Below are positions 11,903-23,637 of a stretch of 64,000 nt of DNA, piece after piece. Origin of the DNA: Ypsolopha sequella (Eukaryota; Arthropoda; Insecta; Lepidoptera; Ypsolophidae). Where the stretch lies: NCBI GenBank assembly GCA_934047225.1, contig OW204010.1, positions 2,508,794 to 2,572,793 on the forward strand. The letters are read 5' to 3'. The notes under the pieces are model-generated. The model was not told where the DNA came from and ran no database searches. It was given only the letters and a program-made list of their open reading frames with translations. A program made the position numbers and the translations under genes. Within the stretch, counting starts at the first letter, position 1. The number at the start of each line of letters is the position of its first letter.

Positions 11903-13397
11903 GTAGTTTTCACGTCACAAGCGACGCCTGCTCGTCCCCACCAAGACAATGGTCGGGACCTCCCATAGATTGTCTATGGGACCCCCTCGCTATCCGCTGT
12001 TAAACAGGGAGGAGGCGGGAGGTAACAGGAGCAGGCGCAGGCGCCACACCGCCTCCCGCCGCCGCTGACATACAAAGGTGCAAACAAATCAAAGCCACGT
12101 ACACCAACACATCAATAATACAGGTTCGTGCTAGTAGAATCCCATAATTTTTAAATTGTTGGCTAGGAATAACGCCGAATATATTATGTTTTAGATTTGA
12201 TTGAACAAGGATATTAAACTCCTTATCAAGACCTTGACACCTGAGTCTTATAAATGTTTTTACTCATAAAGTATATGGAAATAGCAATGAAAACCTTATT
12301 AACCTTGCTGCAATAACTTAATTTATATGTACAGTCTTGAGATTAATAACTACATATCCAAGATTATTTAAGCACCAAAACTTACCGCTGGTAAACGTTT
12401 TATTTTAGATAATGTTCAAAAAGGAACATTACCGGACCGTATCAACATTAACACCAACAAAAGACTCTCTAGCTACCATACACTTCAAAGAAGCGGTTTA
12501 AATATATGGTAAAGAAGAAAATTATAGCTTTTCTTAATAAGACAAAGATATAAATCAATTATTTACTTTGATATATAATAAATAATATTTTATGCATAGG
12601 TAAGAATTAACTATAATTATTGCATTTCGAATGAAAACGGAACTTTAAAGTTATTACAGGGTCTGGATTTCGTCATCAACTATAACAAAAGCTTGACAAA
12701 GATCAATTTGTATATCCTTGGCTTTTAGTAACTGAAATAATATTGCTAAATTAATAACTATGGAGCTGAATCACAGCTTCCCAATATACATGTAATACGC
12801 GAAGACCTAACTTGGTGCTGGTTGAACATTGCAAATACATGTTACGTGATAAGTAAGAACAGATGCTGTTGGATATACTGTAGAGTCAGGTATATTATGA
12901 CGAAAGTCGGACAGAAAATTGTAAATACCAATCAATTACTAAAATTTGCTGCAGTTTTATGTGTATATACCTATGTACATTTGCCTCAACTATATGCTAC
13001 ACAGATGGTATCCAATTTCCACATTTGAACGACTTAGCTATTCGCAATCAATTTGGCAATGGTAGTCGCAATCATATGTAAACACAAAGGACAATTATGC
13101 AGATGCTGAATCAAGAAAAAATAACACTGATACCGAGTGGAAGTTGTCCAAAACCTTGTTTCAAACATTAATATGACATTTTGAAAATTCAATAATTGAT
13201 CTTTTTGCATCTCGCGCTAATACCAAATTTAAAACTTATATAACAAGAAATACCGATCGAGAGGAACAGAATTATACAGAAGGTGTTCGCGAACGCCATC
13301 TCTTGATACTGGGAGCAGTTCCAATTACTAATGCAACAAGTTGTCATTTCACGAATCTTTTAATAAAAAAAAGTGAGCTAAATTAAAATAGTTAAAG
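11903..13397. other. Non-coding flank: GC-rich hairpin block, then AT-rich DNA
   Basis: The first 170 bp (to about 12075) are GC-rich and contain a perfect 8-bp stem with a 3-base loop, CCCATAGA-TTG-TCTATGGG (11962-11980), plus purine-rich GGAGGAGGCGGGAGG. The rest is AT-rich. I see no coding region or recognised repeat in it, and the short frame at 12822-13028 has no recognisable motif. Confidence 0.5.
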
Positions 13398-13700
13398 CAA
13401 ATTCAAATTCAAATTCAAATAGTTTATTTTGCAAAGCAGGTATAAATATATACACTTTTTACACGTCAAATTTAATCTAATAAAGAAAATATATGTAATA
13501 AAATAATAAATGTACATGAACTAAATTAAAGGTTTATTTAATTTATGTAGCAATATATTTACGATTAAAATGATAGGTAAAATATATATTATACAAGGTA
13601 AAATCCAATCAGCCGCCCGAACCCATACCGGAGACCCGGCCAGGGACCAGTAACAAGGTTCAATGATCACCAACCGAGCCCCCAGCACGAATCCAGGCTT
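13398..13700 (-). mobile_element. 5'-truncated LINE 3' end (same family as 39878-43490)
   Basis: The plus strand shows a short CAAATT-type tail and then about 300 bp that closely match the 3' UTR of the minus-strand LINE at 39878-40185. The shared part includes GAACCCATACCGGAGACCCG and GATCACCAACCGAGCCCCCA. Only the 3' UTR is present, as expected of a 5'-truncated insertion. Confidence 0.85.
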
Positions 13701-13861
13701 AAAGTGAAAAAGCAACTAAATCTGTAATAGACACAATTTCACCCAGTGGCATTGAATTATGTTCATCGCAAACAAATACCGACAAAATTGTGCTCCAATT
13801 ATCCGATCTTACCACGAATGTTAAAGAACCAATCTATGGCTAATCTTATTAGCCCAGTCTT

Positions 13862-14158
13862 AAAAACCAGCCAAGTGCGAGTCGGACTCGCGCACGAAGT
13901 GTTCCGTACCATTATCTATAAAACGGCAAAAAAACATGTCTGTTGTATGGGAGCCCCATTTAATATTTATTTTATTCTGTTTTTAAGTATTTGTTGTTAT
14001 AGCGGCAACAGAAATACATCATCTGTGAAAATTTCAACTGTCTAACTATCACGATTCATGAGATACAGCCTGGTGACAGACGGACAGACAGCCGGACAAG
14101 ACAACGGAGTCTTAGTAATAGGGTTCCGTTGGTTACCGTTTGGGTACGGAACCCTAAA
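13862..14158 (+). repeat. Lepidopteran interspersed repeat
   Basis: The segment starts with CCAAGTGCGAGTCGGACTCG, carries ACAGACGGACAGACAG and GGAGTCTTAGTAATAGGGTT, and ends with GGGTACGGAACCCT. I recognise this pattern as one of the commonest interspersed repeats in moth and butterfly genomes. It is non-coding. Reverse-oriented relatives are at 23638-24866. Confidence 0.75.
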
Positions 14159-14457
14159 CACTTAAACAGTTGCGACATTTTAGTTGTTATGACTGGTATG
14201 CGATACGATTTTCCGATACTCAAATATCTAACTACTGTAACGACTGAAGTTTCTTCATTCATACATAAATATATAAATTACTTTGTACTTTTATTCGTTA
14301 TTTTATACCAGTAACTCTATTTATGATGTAAACTTCAGCAGTTTAGAATTGGGCCCAGCCCATTCTAAATAAAGAGGCGTTACTAAAATACTAATAATTT
14401 AATTTAATTATATAATAATTCTAATAATAACTTATTCAAATAATAATTTAATTGATA

Positions 14458-14800
14458 TGTTGGGGTGTCAGTGCCCGCTGTTCCTAGATGTTCTGGACGG
14501 GAGTTCTGACGGGATAGCTCGAGTAAAATAAACGGAGTGTAATTTTAGGTGCTGTATTTTAAGGATAATAGTGTCGCGTGCGTGTATGTACAAGATCGCA
14601 GAGAGAAGAGAATGACTAAACATAAAAATGAATGACTGAATGAATGAAGGCTGATTGAATGAATGAAGACAGATAGAATGATTGATTGAATTATTGAATG
14701 AATGAATGAATATAAATTAAACGCGCGCACTTATAAATTAGTCTAAAACCGCACGGCGGCCGGTACCCGTCACGCACCGGCTTGAAGATTGTCTCCAACA
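14458..14800 (-). repeat. 3' LTR of the minus-strand BEL/Pao element
   Basis: 343 bp with TGTTGG...CCAACA inverted ends on either strand reading. It contains an AATG/GAATGA microsatellite at about 14620-14710. About 127 bp of it match 20901-21027, which identifies the LTR pair. Confidence 0.85.
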
Positions 14801-14825
14801 AGCTCCCAGGGTTGAAGTGTTAAGT

Positions 14826-17033
14826 TCAAGAAGTTGGGAGGGGGCAGATGTTGTTGAATGCCCTTTGTATGACACCCTTTTTTGTAGATATGTCTACTAT
14901 TCTAGTGATGCCATCAGATCCCGGATGAATACCAACAATTCTTCCGAGAGGCCAAAGAAGTGGGGGCTGGTTCCGATCTCGAATTAGACATAACATCCCT
15001 TCCTTCAGCTGGTCTCCTGTAGAGCGATGCCATTTCGCCTTTCTCTGAAGTAGAGAGATATACTCATTATAAAATCGGTTCCAGAAGTGTTGTCGGAGTT
15101 TTTCTACCCTCTCGAACCTTTGCAGGCGACTGATCTTCACGTCAGTGATCTGTGGATGAGGAACAGACATTAATGATCGTCCTATAAGAAAGTGAGAGGG
15201 GGTAAGGGCTGTGAAGTCGGATGGGTCTGAAGATAACGGAGTGAGAGGTCTGGAATTTAGTATAGCTTCTATTTGCGCTAAACAAGTAGACAGTTCTTCG
15301 TACATCAAATGGGCTAATGAAAGTATGCGCCTCAAGTGATGCTTGACAGATCTGACAGCTCGTTCCCATAATCCCCCCATATGAGGTGTAAATGATGTCA
15401 AAAGGTTAAATTTAATCCCTTCATTGACCAAAGAAGAGGCTATTTCGGAAGAAGAGTCTTCCATAAGTCTTTGGAGCTCGTTAGAAGCTCCAACAAAAGA
15501 CGTTCCTCTATCGCAGAAAATATTTTGTGGCTTCCCGCGACGAGATATGAAGCGGTAGAGAGCAGCAAGAAAAGCTTCCTTGGTGAGGTCTGTGACGAGT
15601 TCTATGTGAACCGCTTTAACTGCAAGGCAAACAAAAATAGCAATATAAGATTTGGTTAATTTAGCACCACGACCTTTTCTATCGGCTATCAAGACTGGCC
15701 CAGCGTAGTCGACTGAAGAGTCAAGGAACGGGAACTCTAAGTGTACTCGAGGATTCGGTAAATTACCCATGATCGGTTGAATTGGCGTTGCCTTGAACCT
15801 ACAGCATCGGACACACGATTTGACAGTATTTTTAGATAAGTTTCTACCACCTAATGGCCAGTAAGTTTGTCTGATATTAGCTAAAAGCAATTGAGGGCCT
15901 GCGTGAAAGAGCCTTTTATGGTGCAATATGAAAATAAGTTTAGTGACGTGATGTTTTGCACAAAGCATTATTGGGTGCTTTACATCATAGCTATAGTATG
16001 AATTATTGAGTCTCCCCCCTACACGGATTACTTTATTTTCATCCATAAATGGGGAGAATGCAAGAAGTCTATTTTTGCTGGGTAATGGTTTACCAGATTC
16101 GAGTAGAGAGTACTCTAAGGGGAACATTTCTTTTTGTGCTAAACGCATGACGACTATCTGTGCAGATTGTAACTCTGAAACAGAAATAGGACCTTTAATG
16201 GTTTGTCTACGACAGATACCAATAAAGCGCAATATTATTGCAAAGGTTCTGACAAGAAATGAAAAAACTGATATTTTATGTATGAGCTCTAGTAAGTTGT
16301 TTTGACAACTGGTAGTAGCAAGAACAATTTCTGGGAGAGATTTATCATTCAGAGAGTTATTATTTGGCATTTTTGGCCAGAATTCGGTTGGTTGCTGTAG
16401 GAACGAAGGACCGGACCACCAAAGCGAGGACTTGCCGATTTGATCGGCACTCACCCCACGAGAAACTAGGTCTGCCGGGTTTTCTTTCGACGGCACGTAG
16501 TTCCACTTGTGACCACTGGTACTCTCCTGTATCTCGTTTACTCTATTACGTACAAATTGTTTAAGTTGGTTTTGTGAATAAGACAACCACCCTAAAACGA
16601 TAGTAGAGTCGCACCAAAAATAGCAATGGTCAAATTTTATTGTCAATGCATTATCTACCTTTTTATAGAGTCTTGTGCCCAAGAGCGCCCCGCATAACTC
16701 AATACGAGGGGTCGTGATGGGTTTGATTGGCACTACCTTATTCTTAGAAACTAAAAGGCGAACACCAACCGTCCCATCCGTGCTTACACACCTTACGTAG
16801 ACCACACCAGCGTACGCTAAATTTGAAGAATCTACGAAAGTATGTAATTCTAAAGATAATGGTTTATCTAAGAGTACCCAACGTGGAATATGAATAGTGT
16901 TGAGTTTGCTTAAAGTTTCGGAAAATGAAATCCAAAGCTTTTTAATCGAAAGAGGTACTTCTTCGTCCCATTCACACTTCGCCATCCAAAGCTTCTGCAA
17001 AATAAATTTTGCTTCAACTGTGCATGGGCCCAC
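14826..17033 (-). pseudogene. BEL/Pao pol: RNase H and integrase
   Basis: 735-residue open frame forming the C-terminal half of a BEL/Pao polyprotein. RNase H comes first (HTFVDSSNLAYAG, then PRIELCGALL and WCDSTIVLGWL). A zinc-binding region follows (CVRCCRFKA), then the integrase core: first Asp in SSVDYAGP near residue 441, second Asp in FCDRGTSFVGA near 501, Glu in GGLWERAVRSVKHHL near 553. The usual SDNGT is altered to CDRGT. The C-terminal part has LNSRPLTPLSSDPSDF. It is part of a polyprotein whose upstream frame is disrupted near 17033-17087, so it is probably not expressed. Confidence 0.88.
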
Positions 17034-17086
17034 GAGCCCAAGAGGATCAAAAATTTGACTAATGGTTGATAAAATGTATCGTTTAG

Positions 17087-17926
17087 TTACTTTACCTTTA
17101 AGATTAAATTTAATTGAACATAAAGTGAGTCTTTCTGAGAATTCCAGTTCAGACCCAAAGTTTTACAAGAGCCATTTTCATTTAGGTTTAAAGATTTGTC
17201 GGTCTCACCTTTGATGTCTGAAATTGATTTTAAAATTTCTTGATTATTAGACTGCCATTTTCTTAAATTAAATTTTGCAGAGTCTAAGGTATGAATTAGA
17301 TCTTTACACAAGTCTTTTACAGCTTGTAATGTTTCACCGCCTCCCTAATAATCATCTACATAGAAGTCTTTTTTAATTGCATTTTTAGCTTGATCATTAG
17401 GAGCTTTTTCAGCGAGTGAGACTAGGCATTTGGTGGCCAAGTATGGAGCAGACGAAGTGCCGTACGTTACTGTGTTCAGTGTGTATGTTTTAAGAGGTTC
17501 GGATGAGTTAAACCTGAAAATGATTTGTTGAAGGGATCGTTGAGAAGGCGTTATTAGTATGGCTCTATACATCTTCTCAACGTCGCTTGTCACAACAAAC
17601 TTATGTTGCCTGAAACGAAGTAGGATGGAAAATAAATCATCCTGGACGACAGGACCTACCATCTGAATCGAATTCAAGGATCTCGTGTTCTTCGAAATTG
17701 CTGCCGATGCGTCAAACACGACACGAAGATGAGTAGTGCTCGAATCACGAAAGACACCATGATGGGGTAAATAATATGAGACCTTATCTTTGTGATGCAC
17801 TGAATGTTTGTTTTCTGTCATGTGTCCTAGGTCAAGGTACTCTTTAATGAAGTCTGTATAGCTCTTTTTGAAGGCAGGATCGCGTTCGAAACGACGTTCT
17901 AAAGATAGGAAACGTAATTTTGCCAT
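17087..17926 (-). pseudogene. BEL/Pao reverse transcriptase, nonsense-interrupted
   Basis: The RT domain reads from 17926 down to the catalytic YVDDY at about 17345. An in-frame TAG immediately follows this motif, and the same frame continues (GGGETLQ) to about 17087. Motifs seen include LRVVFDASA, TSDVEKMYRAI and TYGTSSAPY, all typical of BEL/Pao RT. A frameshift near 17087 then separates it from the RNase H part. The RT active site is intact but the polyprotein cannot be continuous. Confidence 0.88.
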
Positions 17927-18253
17927 TTAGTAAGAATCACCTAATATTTCAGGGGACTCCTTTAAAGGCATTGTCACTATGAAACGACCATCTTTATGAC
18001 GAATTGTATTGGCTTTAAAGCTATCCTCACAAGTTCGTTCCTCCTTTGACAGGCTATGAAGAGGTGACACTGCATCAAGTTCCCAGAATCGAGACAAATC
18101 TGGTACGTCGGTAGTGTTTTGAACGAAATGACAGATGGTATTAGTATTAGGTTTTAACTGAGGCATGGACCCTGTCACCAACCAGCCAAACTTGGATTCA
18201 TGTAATTTTGGTAGATTTTTTCCTAGATAGAAGACGATCCTAGGACGCTCCAA
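17927..18253 (-). pseudogene. BEL/Pao protease-RT linker fragment
   Basis: Short frame linking protease and RT: KNLPKLHESKFGWLVTG, then a Cys-poor linker containing LSRFWELDAVSP. It overlaps the end of the gag-protease frame by about 30 bp in another frame (frameshift). An in-frame TAA separates it from the RT segment, which starts in the next codon. Confidence 0.8.
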
Positions 18254-19924
18254 AATATCTCTGCTCCGACTAAGATGTCTACTGATGAAGGTATGTTAAA
18301 TGAGGGGTCCGCTAAGCATAGCCCAGCTGGGATAGGGATTTTTTGTAGATCGATGTAAGTCGTAGGTAACGCTTGTGTAATCTCAGCAAGAATGTAACAG
18401 CTGATGCTCACCTTGAAGTCACCGTTAGATGATACGATAGTAAGGTCACAAGACTGATTGGTACTAGAACACTGACTGTCGATACCTGTCACAGTTGAAC
18501 TCGTGTTTCGTCTCACCAAACCCAGTCTCCCGCAGAGGCGCTGTGTCACGAAATTTGCAGTGGAGCCATTGTCCAGGATTAGCCTGGCGGCATGCAGTCT
18601 GCCTTTATGATCCGCAACCTTCACCATAGCTGTGGATAAGAGAACAGCAGAGTGTTTATTGTCTGAGGTGGATATGTTTGTATTTGTGGAAAGGGCAATG
18701 TTGCTTTCCCTTTCTGTATTTGTGTTTTTATCGAAGTGCAAAAGAGTATTATGTTTTTGCTTACAATACTTGCAATGAGATAATTTGCAGCGATTATTTG
18801 AATGTCCAGGCCGAAGGCAGTTTAAGCAAACGTTGGCTTGATTGGCCTTTCGAATACGTGATTCAACGCTAAGATTTCGAAAAGATGGACACGTGAAAAG
18901 AAAGTGTTTATCGCTGCACATGGGACATGCAATTTTATTTTGCATATTAGGTTGAAAATGTTGTTTTGGAATGTCATACGATTTGTTACTGCCCTTTGAC
19001 TGCTCGCACGACTTTAAAACTCTTGCCCTAGCAGCAAGAAAATCTTTAAATTCCTTTAAAGTGGGAGGGGTTGTAGCTTTATTTCTTTCTTCTTCCCATT
19101 TGCTAATTGTAACATCGTCTAATTTATTAGACATAATTTGAATAATAAGTGTATCCCAGTGTGTAATTGGCTGCCCTAAAGTAGAAAGAGCGCGAAGGTG
19201 TTTCTTGGTAGTGTCAATCACATGGTGGATGGCGTGGCTAGACTCTTTATGTATTTTATCTATGTTAAAAATCGCTTGAACGTGGTTATTGACTAATACA
19301 CGCGAATTATCAAACCTGTCACACAACAAACTCCACGCTTCCCTGTAATTTGCACTTGTAAAATCTAAATTACTTATAACTTCCGCGGCACAGCCCTTAA
19401 GGGAACGTTTCAAATAGTGAAACTTGCTTATGTCGTCAAGATCACTTTTGTGTAAAATGGAAAAGAATGTATTTTTGTATTCGAGCCAGTCTTGATTCGA
19501 TCCCGAAAAAGAAGCTAAATTTATGTTTGCTAAATCAATTGACTCTTGTTTACAATTTGCAGTAACATTGTGATCACAAAAAGTCGACACAGAGCCCACC
19601 TGATTTATGGAATGTTTCGATGTGTAGTTATTCAGCAAAGTCCTGCCCTCGGCGAGGATGCTGTAGTATTGTGACTCGAACTGATCTCTTTCCGCATACC
19701 TCTCGTCGCTGTCTTCCACCAGGACCTCGATCTCGGTCTGTAACGCGTCAAAATGCACATATAAGGCTTCAACTTTTTCCAAACGTAGCTTTAATTCGTT
19801 CACTTGCGTGTCACTCAAGTTATCACTGCATTTTATAACGTTTAGATATTTTTTTATAAGTAGTTAACTTGGATTTTAAGCTACCGCGTTTTTTAACAAG
19901 CTCCTTGATCTTTTCTTCACTCAT
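18223..19924 (-). pseudogene. BEL/Pao gag and aspartic protease
   Basis: 531-residue frame (19818-18223) with a coiled-coil-like N-terminus and a DUF1759-type gag core (FSGSNQDWLEYKNTFFSIL). Three Cys/His clusters lie near residues 300-360 (CPMCSDKHFLFTC, CLNCLRPGHSNNRC, CKYCKQKHN). A retropepsin-like protease follows with LDNGSTANF near residue 417 and VDILVGAEIFW near the end. The likely original ATG is at 19924 (MSEEKIKELVKKRGS). One extra base near 19830 shifts the frame before the main ORF. Confidence 0.87.
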
Positions 19925-20889
19925 TGTGGTAAAGGAAAAGTATACAAGTAACGGTCACTACGTTAATATACACGGAGATCAAAATAAATAACTATTTTCA
20001 AGGAATGTACCTAATTATTATCTCAGCAGCGCAGCGATATGCGTATGCTCTGATGGTTAGCTAATGCGTCACTGCAGGTCGAAGGCAACTGCCGTGCAAG
20101 CGGAACAGGTACTCGATCGAGTTAGCAGCTAATTACGGCTATGCAAAAAAATGAAAAAGATGCGGTTTGATGAATATTTGTATAGTTTGGGCGTTTACAA
20201 AGGCTTGCCTTTATACTAACGCTTATGCTTATGATTTTTGCGATAAAACAGCTTTGGCATGAAAAAATGTAAGCTTAGGCAAATAGGTGATAGCTATACT
20301 AATAAGGATTGAGATTTTAAAGATAGGAATAAGGAATAATCGGAACGGACTCACAAAAATTGTCGTGTTCCCTCCAAAATGTTCTACGTCTCCAAGTCCG
20401 ACGTCTCGTTCGGCGAATTTTGCAGATCTTGCGCTGGCGAAAGACTCGGTAAGTGTTCTGGGATACTGGATGACGATGAACTTTGGTGCAGGTATACGTG
20501 ATGGCACGTAGAAGATAAAAAAAATTGATGACGTCACGCTAGTAGTGGCACAAAGAAGACAAAGAAAAACACGTAATTTTCATATTCGACGACTCTTTTC
20601 TTGACTCGGCGCACTCGAAGGTGTTTCTTAGGATATCCTTGGCGGGTTTATGCTTCCCACAGGTGTTCCAGTGAAGCTATTTGATGACGTCACGCTTGAA
20701 GTGGCACAAAGAAGACAAAGAAGATACGTGATTTTGAATTTGGCGACTCTTTTCTTGACGCGGCGTACTCGAAGGTGTTTCTTAGGATGTCCTTGGTGGG
20801 TTAATGCGTCCCACAGGTGTTCCAGGGATTCCTTTGACGAGTCCTTGATGACGTCACGCTTGAAGACGACAACTAATTTTCCTCGTAGA
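19925..20889 (-). other. BEL/Pao 5' leader with tandem duplication
   Basis: Untranslated leader between the primer site and gag. From 20527 to about 20860 it holds a tandem repeat with period 156-164 bp. Copies start with GATGACGTCACGCT at 20527, 20683 and 20847 (third partial). Each carries a TGACGTCA palindrome and GGTGTTTCTTAGGAT. The frames in this stretch show no coding signature. Confidence 0.75.
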
Positions 20890-20900
20890 TCGAAGGACCA
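20890..20900 (-). promoter_or_regulatory. Primer binding site of the minus-strand BEL/Pao element
   Basis: On the minus strand TGGTCCTTCGA directly follows the LTR end CAACA. It is the same 11 bases that begin the tRNA-Tyr-type primer site at 4369, and then diverges. Confidence 0.6.
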
Positions 20901-21027
20901 TGTTGTGGTGTCAGTGCCCTCTGTTCCTAGATGTTCTGGACGGAAGTTCTGACGGGATAGCTCGAGTAAAATAAACAGAGTGTAATTTTAGGTGCTGTAT
21001 TTTAAGGACAATAGTGTCGCGTGCGTG
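20901..21027 (-). repeat. Truncated 5' LTR of the minus-strand BEL/Pao element
   Basis: 127 bp matching the left part of the 3' LTR (GTGTCAGTGCCC, then TTCTGACGGGATAGCTCGAG) with a few mismatches. Similarity stops after TGTATGTACAA at 21027. The distal part of the LTR, which would carry its promoter, is gone. Confidence 0.82.
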
Positions 21028-21734
21028 TATGTACAACATATATTTCGTCCGTATGCCTTCATGTTTAAGTTCAAGTTTGAACAAAATTGAATACACTTAT
21101 AGCTTTATGGAAAGAAATGTCACGTGGATTCCAGAAACAATTAATAACAGCCTAAACTAATGTAAAGAAACAAGGACGTATTAGCGACCTTATTTCACAA
21201 CGTCACAAGGGTCAAGCATGGAAACGCTTTCATCTATATTTTTAGGCGCCGGTATGATTTTTTTAGAGTTCCCATGCAATAAAACAAACATAAGTTTGGT
21301 CCTAGAGAATGTGTCAAATTTCATGATGTTGAATCCATGTTTGTATTTTTTGTGAAACTTGTAAAATCATGGAAGAAGCCACACATCTACGAATGTCGGG
21401 GAGGTGGTGTGTGTTTATTGATAAAATTAGTTTAAAAATTTGAATACTAAAAGCGTGTTAATTCATGTTCGGAAGCTAAGTCTGATGTAGTGATAATAGT
21501 TAAATGAGTTAGTATACATAAAAGGTGTTCTACCTCATGTTCTTTCAAATTAATCGATTTCATGAAATTCAAAAAGGTCCAAAATAATTTGAATCATAAA
21601 TAAGATTGAAGTAGCAGTATTTGGACTAGTAAATTATCCAGCATTCTATATTTAAATATTTATTTCCTTATTTTCTATAGATTTGAATGGCGTATCTAAA
21701 ATCATTGTCGATCTATGTTTCGCGAGTTGAAAAA
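21028..21734. other. AT-rich non-coding DNA
   Basis: Nothing recognised between the truncated LTR and the fold-back element: no long frames, no clear repeats. Confidence 0.4.
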
Positions 21735-22361
21735 GAGATCCCATCAAAAACATAAAATGTACAAAAATGTCGAGTCTCGCAATGCAATCCTTCCACCGTA
21801 AAAAGTTGTGAGATCTTATGTAAAGCCAAGTCTGTTATTTTAGTTTGTATGGAAGCACCTTTTCATTTTAGTTAGTATGGGAGCACCTATTGAACAAATG
21901 TATCATTAATTGTTTCCTACTTAGTTACCTACCAACATTAAGTGACTGTATTGATATTAGTCATCTTTATTTCTATAATAAAATATAGTGACTTCGCAAC
22001 CGCACAGCAACATATACAACATATCTACCTAATACCAATTTGTTTGCGATTTGAGAAGATATTTCTACGCATCAGCGCTTTATTTGTGCTCTGCGATTGC
22101 CAAGTCACTATATTTTATTAGAGAAATAAAGATGACTAATATTAATACAGTCACTTAATGTTGGTAGGTAACTAATTAGGAAACAATTAATGATACATTT
22201 GTTCAATAGGTGCTCCCATACTAACTAAAATGAAAAGGTGCTTCCATTCAAACTAAAATAACAGACTTGGCTTTACATAAGATCTCACAACTTTTTACGG
22301 TGGAAGGATTGCATTGCGAGACTCGACATTTTTGTACATTTTATGTTTTTGATGGGATCTC
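21735..22361. mobile_element. Fold-back element with long inverted arms
   Basis: The left arm (about 21735-22000, starting GAGATCCCATCAAAAACATA) is repeated inverted in the right arm (about 22107-22361, ending TTTTTGATGGGATCTC). Arms are about 255-265 bp and differ at scattered bases. The spacer of about 107 bp has no coding potential. Such structure suggests a fold-back MITE or an inverted duplication of a shorter element. No transposase is present. Confidence 0.85.
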
Positions 22362-22450
22362 ATTTCTTTTTGTAGGTAGTCCTCCTTTTTTTCTTCTCGG
22401 GTAATATTTCTTGCACGTCAGCTACGGATTTTCTTAAAGCCCACTCCCTT

Positions 22451-23332
22451 TTACTGATCATTTGGACATACTCCAGAGAAACTAGTATCGGGAAGGAGCA
22501 CTTCATAATGACCACCTAAGAAACTACCAGAGAATTGTAAACGTTTCACTGGCGTCCCAGGATCGCCACTAAATGATCCTCTCAAACGGTCATTTTTGTA
22601 AACCTCGAAAGTAAATGGATACAAAGAAGTGGCTCCCATAAGTTCGGATACGGAACCGTAGGTGGTAGTTTTCATCATTGCTGTCGAGTACAGGTCAGCG
22701 TTAAGGCGCTCTTATCCCAGAAGAGTGACTCTCTGTCTTTTTCTTTACGTGTAAGGAGTAAAGAAAATAACCTCACTTTTGTACTTTTACGTTGTTTTTA
22801 TCGGTTTTTAAATTGTTTAAAAATAAGGGATATGTTTATTAAAACCCACTTACGTGGTCGACCTAGAAAATTTAAAGAGCAATATTACCAGATATGTTTC
22901 GTTAATAAAAGAGTGGAATTATGGAAATGGCATGATTTGAAAGGTCTTATTATGTACATGCTGTGTTCGTGAATTATTTCTATCGAGAAAAGTTCATCTG
23001 ATCGTGTAACACATGCGTGGAAGACCTAGATAAAGGTTTGAACTATATTGCGTATTTTTTTTGAAAGTTTTAGACGATATTTGAAAGTTCTATTTGACTT
23101 TGAAATTACTGATTTTGGGATAAGAGCGCCTTAATGTGTCTCCACGCTCGTCACACGTATAAAGTTGCATTTCATCCCAATGCGCTTCCACATACTCAAC
23201 TACCGCAAACCTAATGTCATACGACGACTCAAGGTTCTCATACATAGAGAATGACAAAGAATGGAACCAACATAAACCATCTCCAGGTATAGGGACAACT
23301 AGGTGTGGACAATATTTCAGGCTACATTGCAA
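22451..23332 (-). pseudogene. OTU-type cysteine protease remnant, split by a MITE
   Basis: Two minus-strand pieces make one broken OTU-like deubiquitinase domain. The upstream piece (23332-23135) has the Cys-loop GDGLCWFHSLS, with catalytic Asp and Cys, and a following helix ending YVEAHWDEM. The downstream piece (22700-22451) has TYGSVSELMGA and ends with GGHYEVLLP, containing the catalytic His. They are separated by the 426-bp TTAA-flanked insertion and are out of frame by one base, so the gene is dead twice over. It could be a host gene fragment or an OTU domain carried by a transposon. No neighbouring domain decides this. Confidence 0.7.
22705..23130. mobile_element. TTAA-flanked MITE, 426 bp
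   Basis: Perfect 15-bp terminal inverted repeats, GGCGCTCTTATCCCA (22705-22719) and TGGGATAAGAGCGCC (23116-23130), are flanked by TTAA at 22701-22704 and 23131-23134. There is no internal frame. A TTAA duplication is characteristic of piggyBac-type transposition, but the termini do not start with the usual C run, so the superfamily is uncertain. Confidence 0.82.
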
Positions 23333-23637
23333 TATTCGTTTTTACGGTAAGTTATTATTATTATTATCCACAATTAGATGCAACAGGCAGGTTTAGTATC
23401 CCTCTATAAACTGTGGGCAGGTTAATATTTCTTTTGACCATGAAGTGAAAGGCAGGCTTGTCAGTCTAAACCACAGAGTATATTATTATGTCTAAACCTG
23501 GTCTTTATTCAATGACTAACGAGTAAAAAGACATTTCATTATACCTACATCATAGAGGATGCATATACAAATAATACAACATTAGCAGCTTTATTTTTCC
23601 TGTAAGCTTTACTGGATAAATAACCTTTTACCTTGAT

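Larger units (their letters stand above)
14458..21027 (-). mobile_element. Degenerate BEL/Pao retrotransposon, minus strand
   Basis: Read on the minus strand: truncated 5' LTR (21027-20901), tRNA-Tyr-type primer site, long leader, gag-protease, RT, RNase H-integrase, 3' LTR (14800-14458). The polyprotein is broken by at least two frameshifts and two nonsense codons. The 5' LTR keeps only its 3'-terminal 127 bp, so no target duplication can be checked. Confidence 0.92.

Noticed and set aside
12822..13028. 68-codon frame in AT-rich DNA
   Set aside because: No motif, no splice or promoter context, and the length is expected by chance.
20650..20952. 100-codon plus-strand frame
   Set aside because: It lies across the duplicated leader and LTR of a minus-strand retroelement and has no coding signature.
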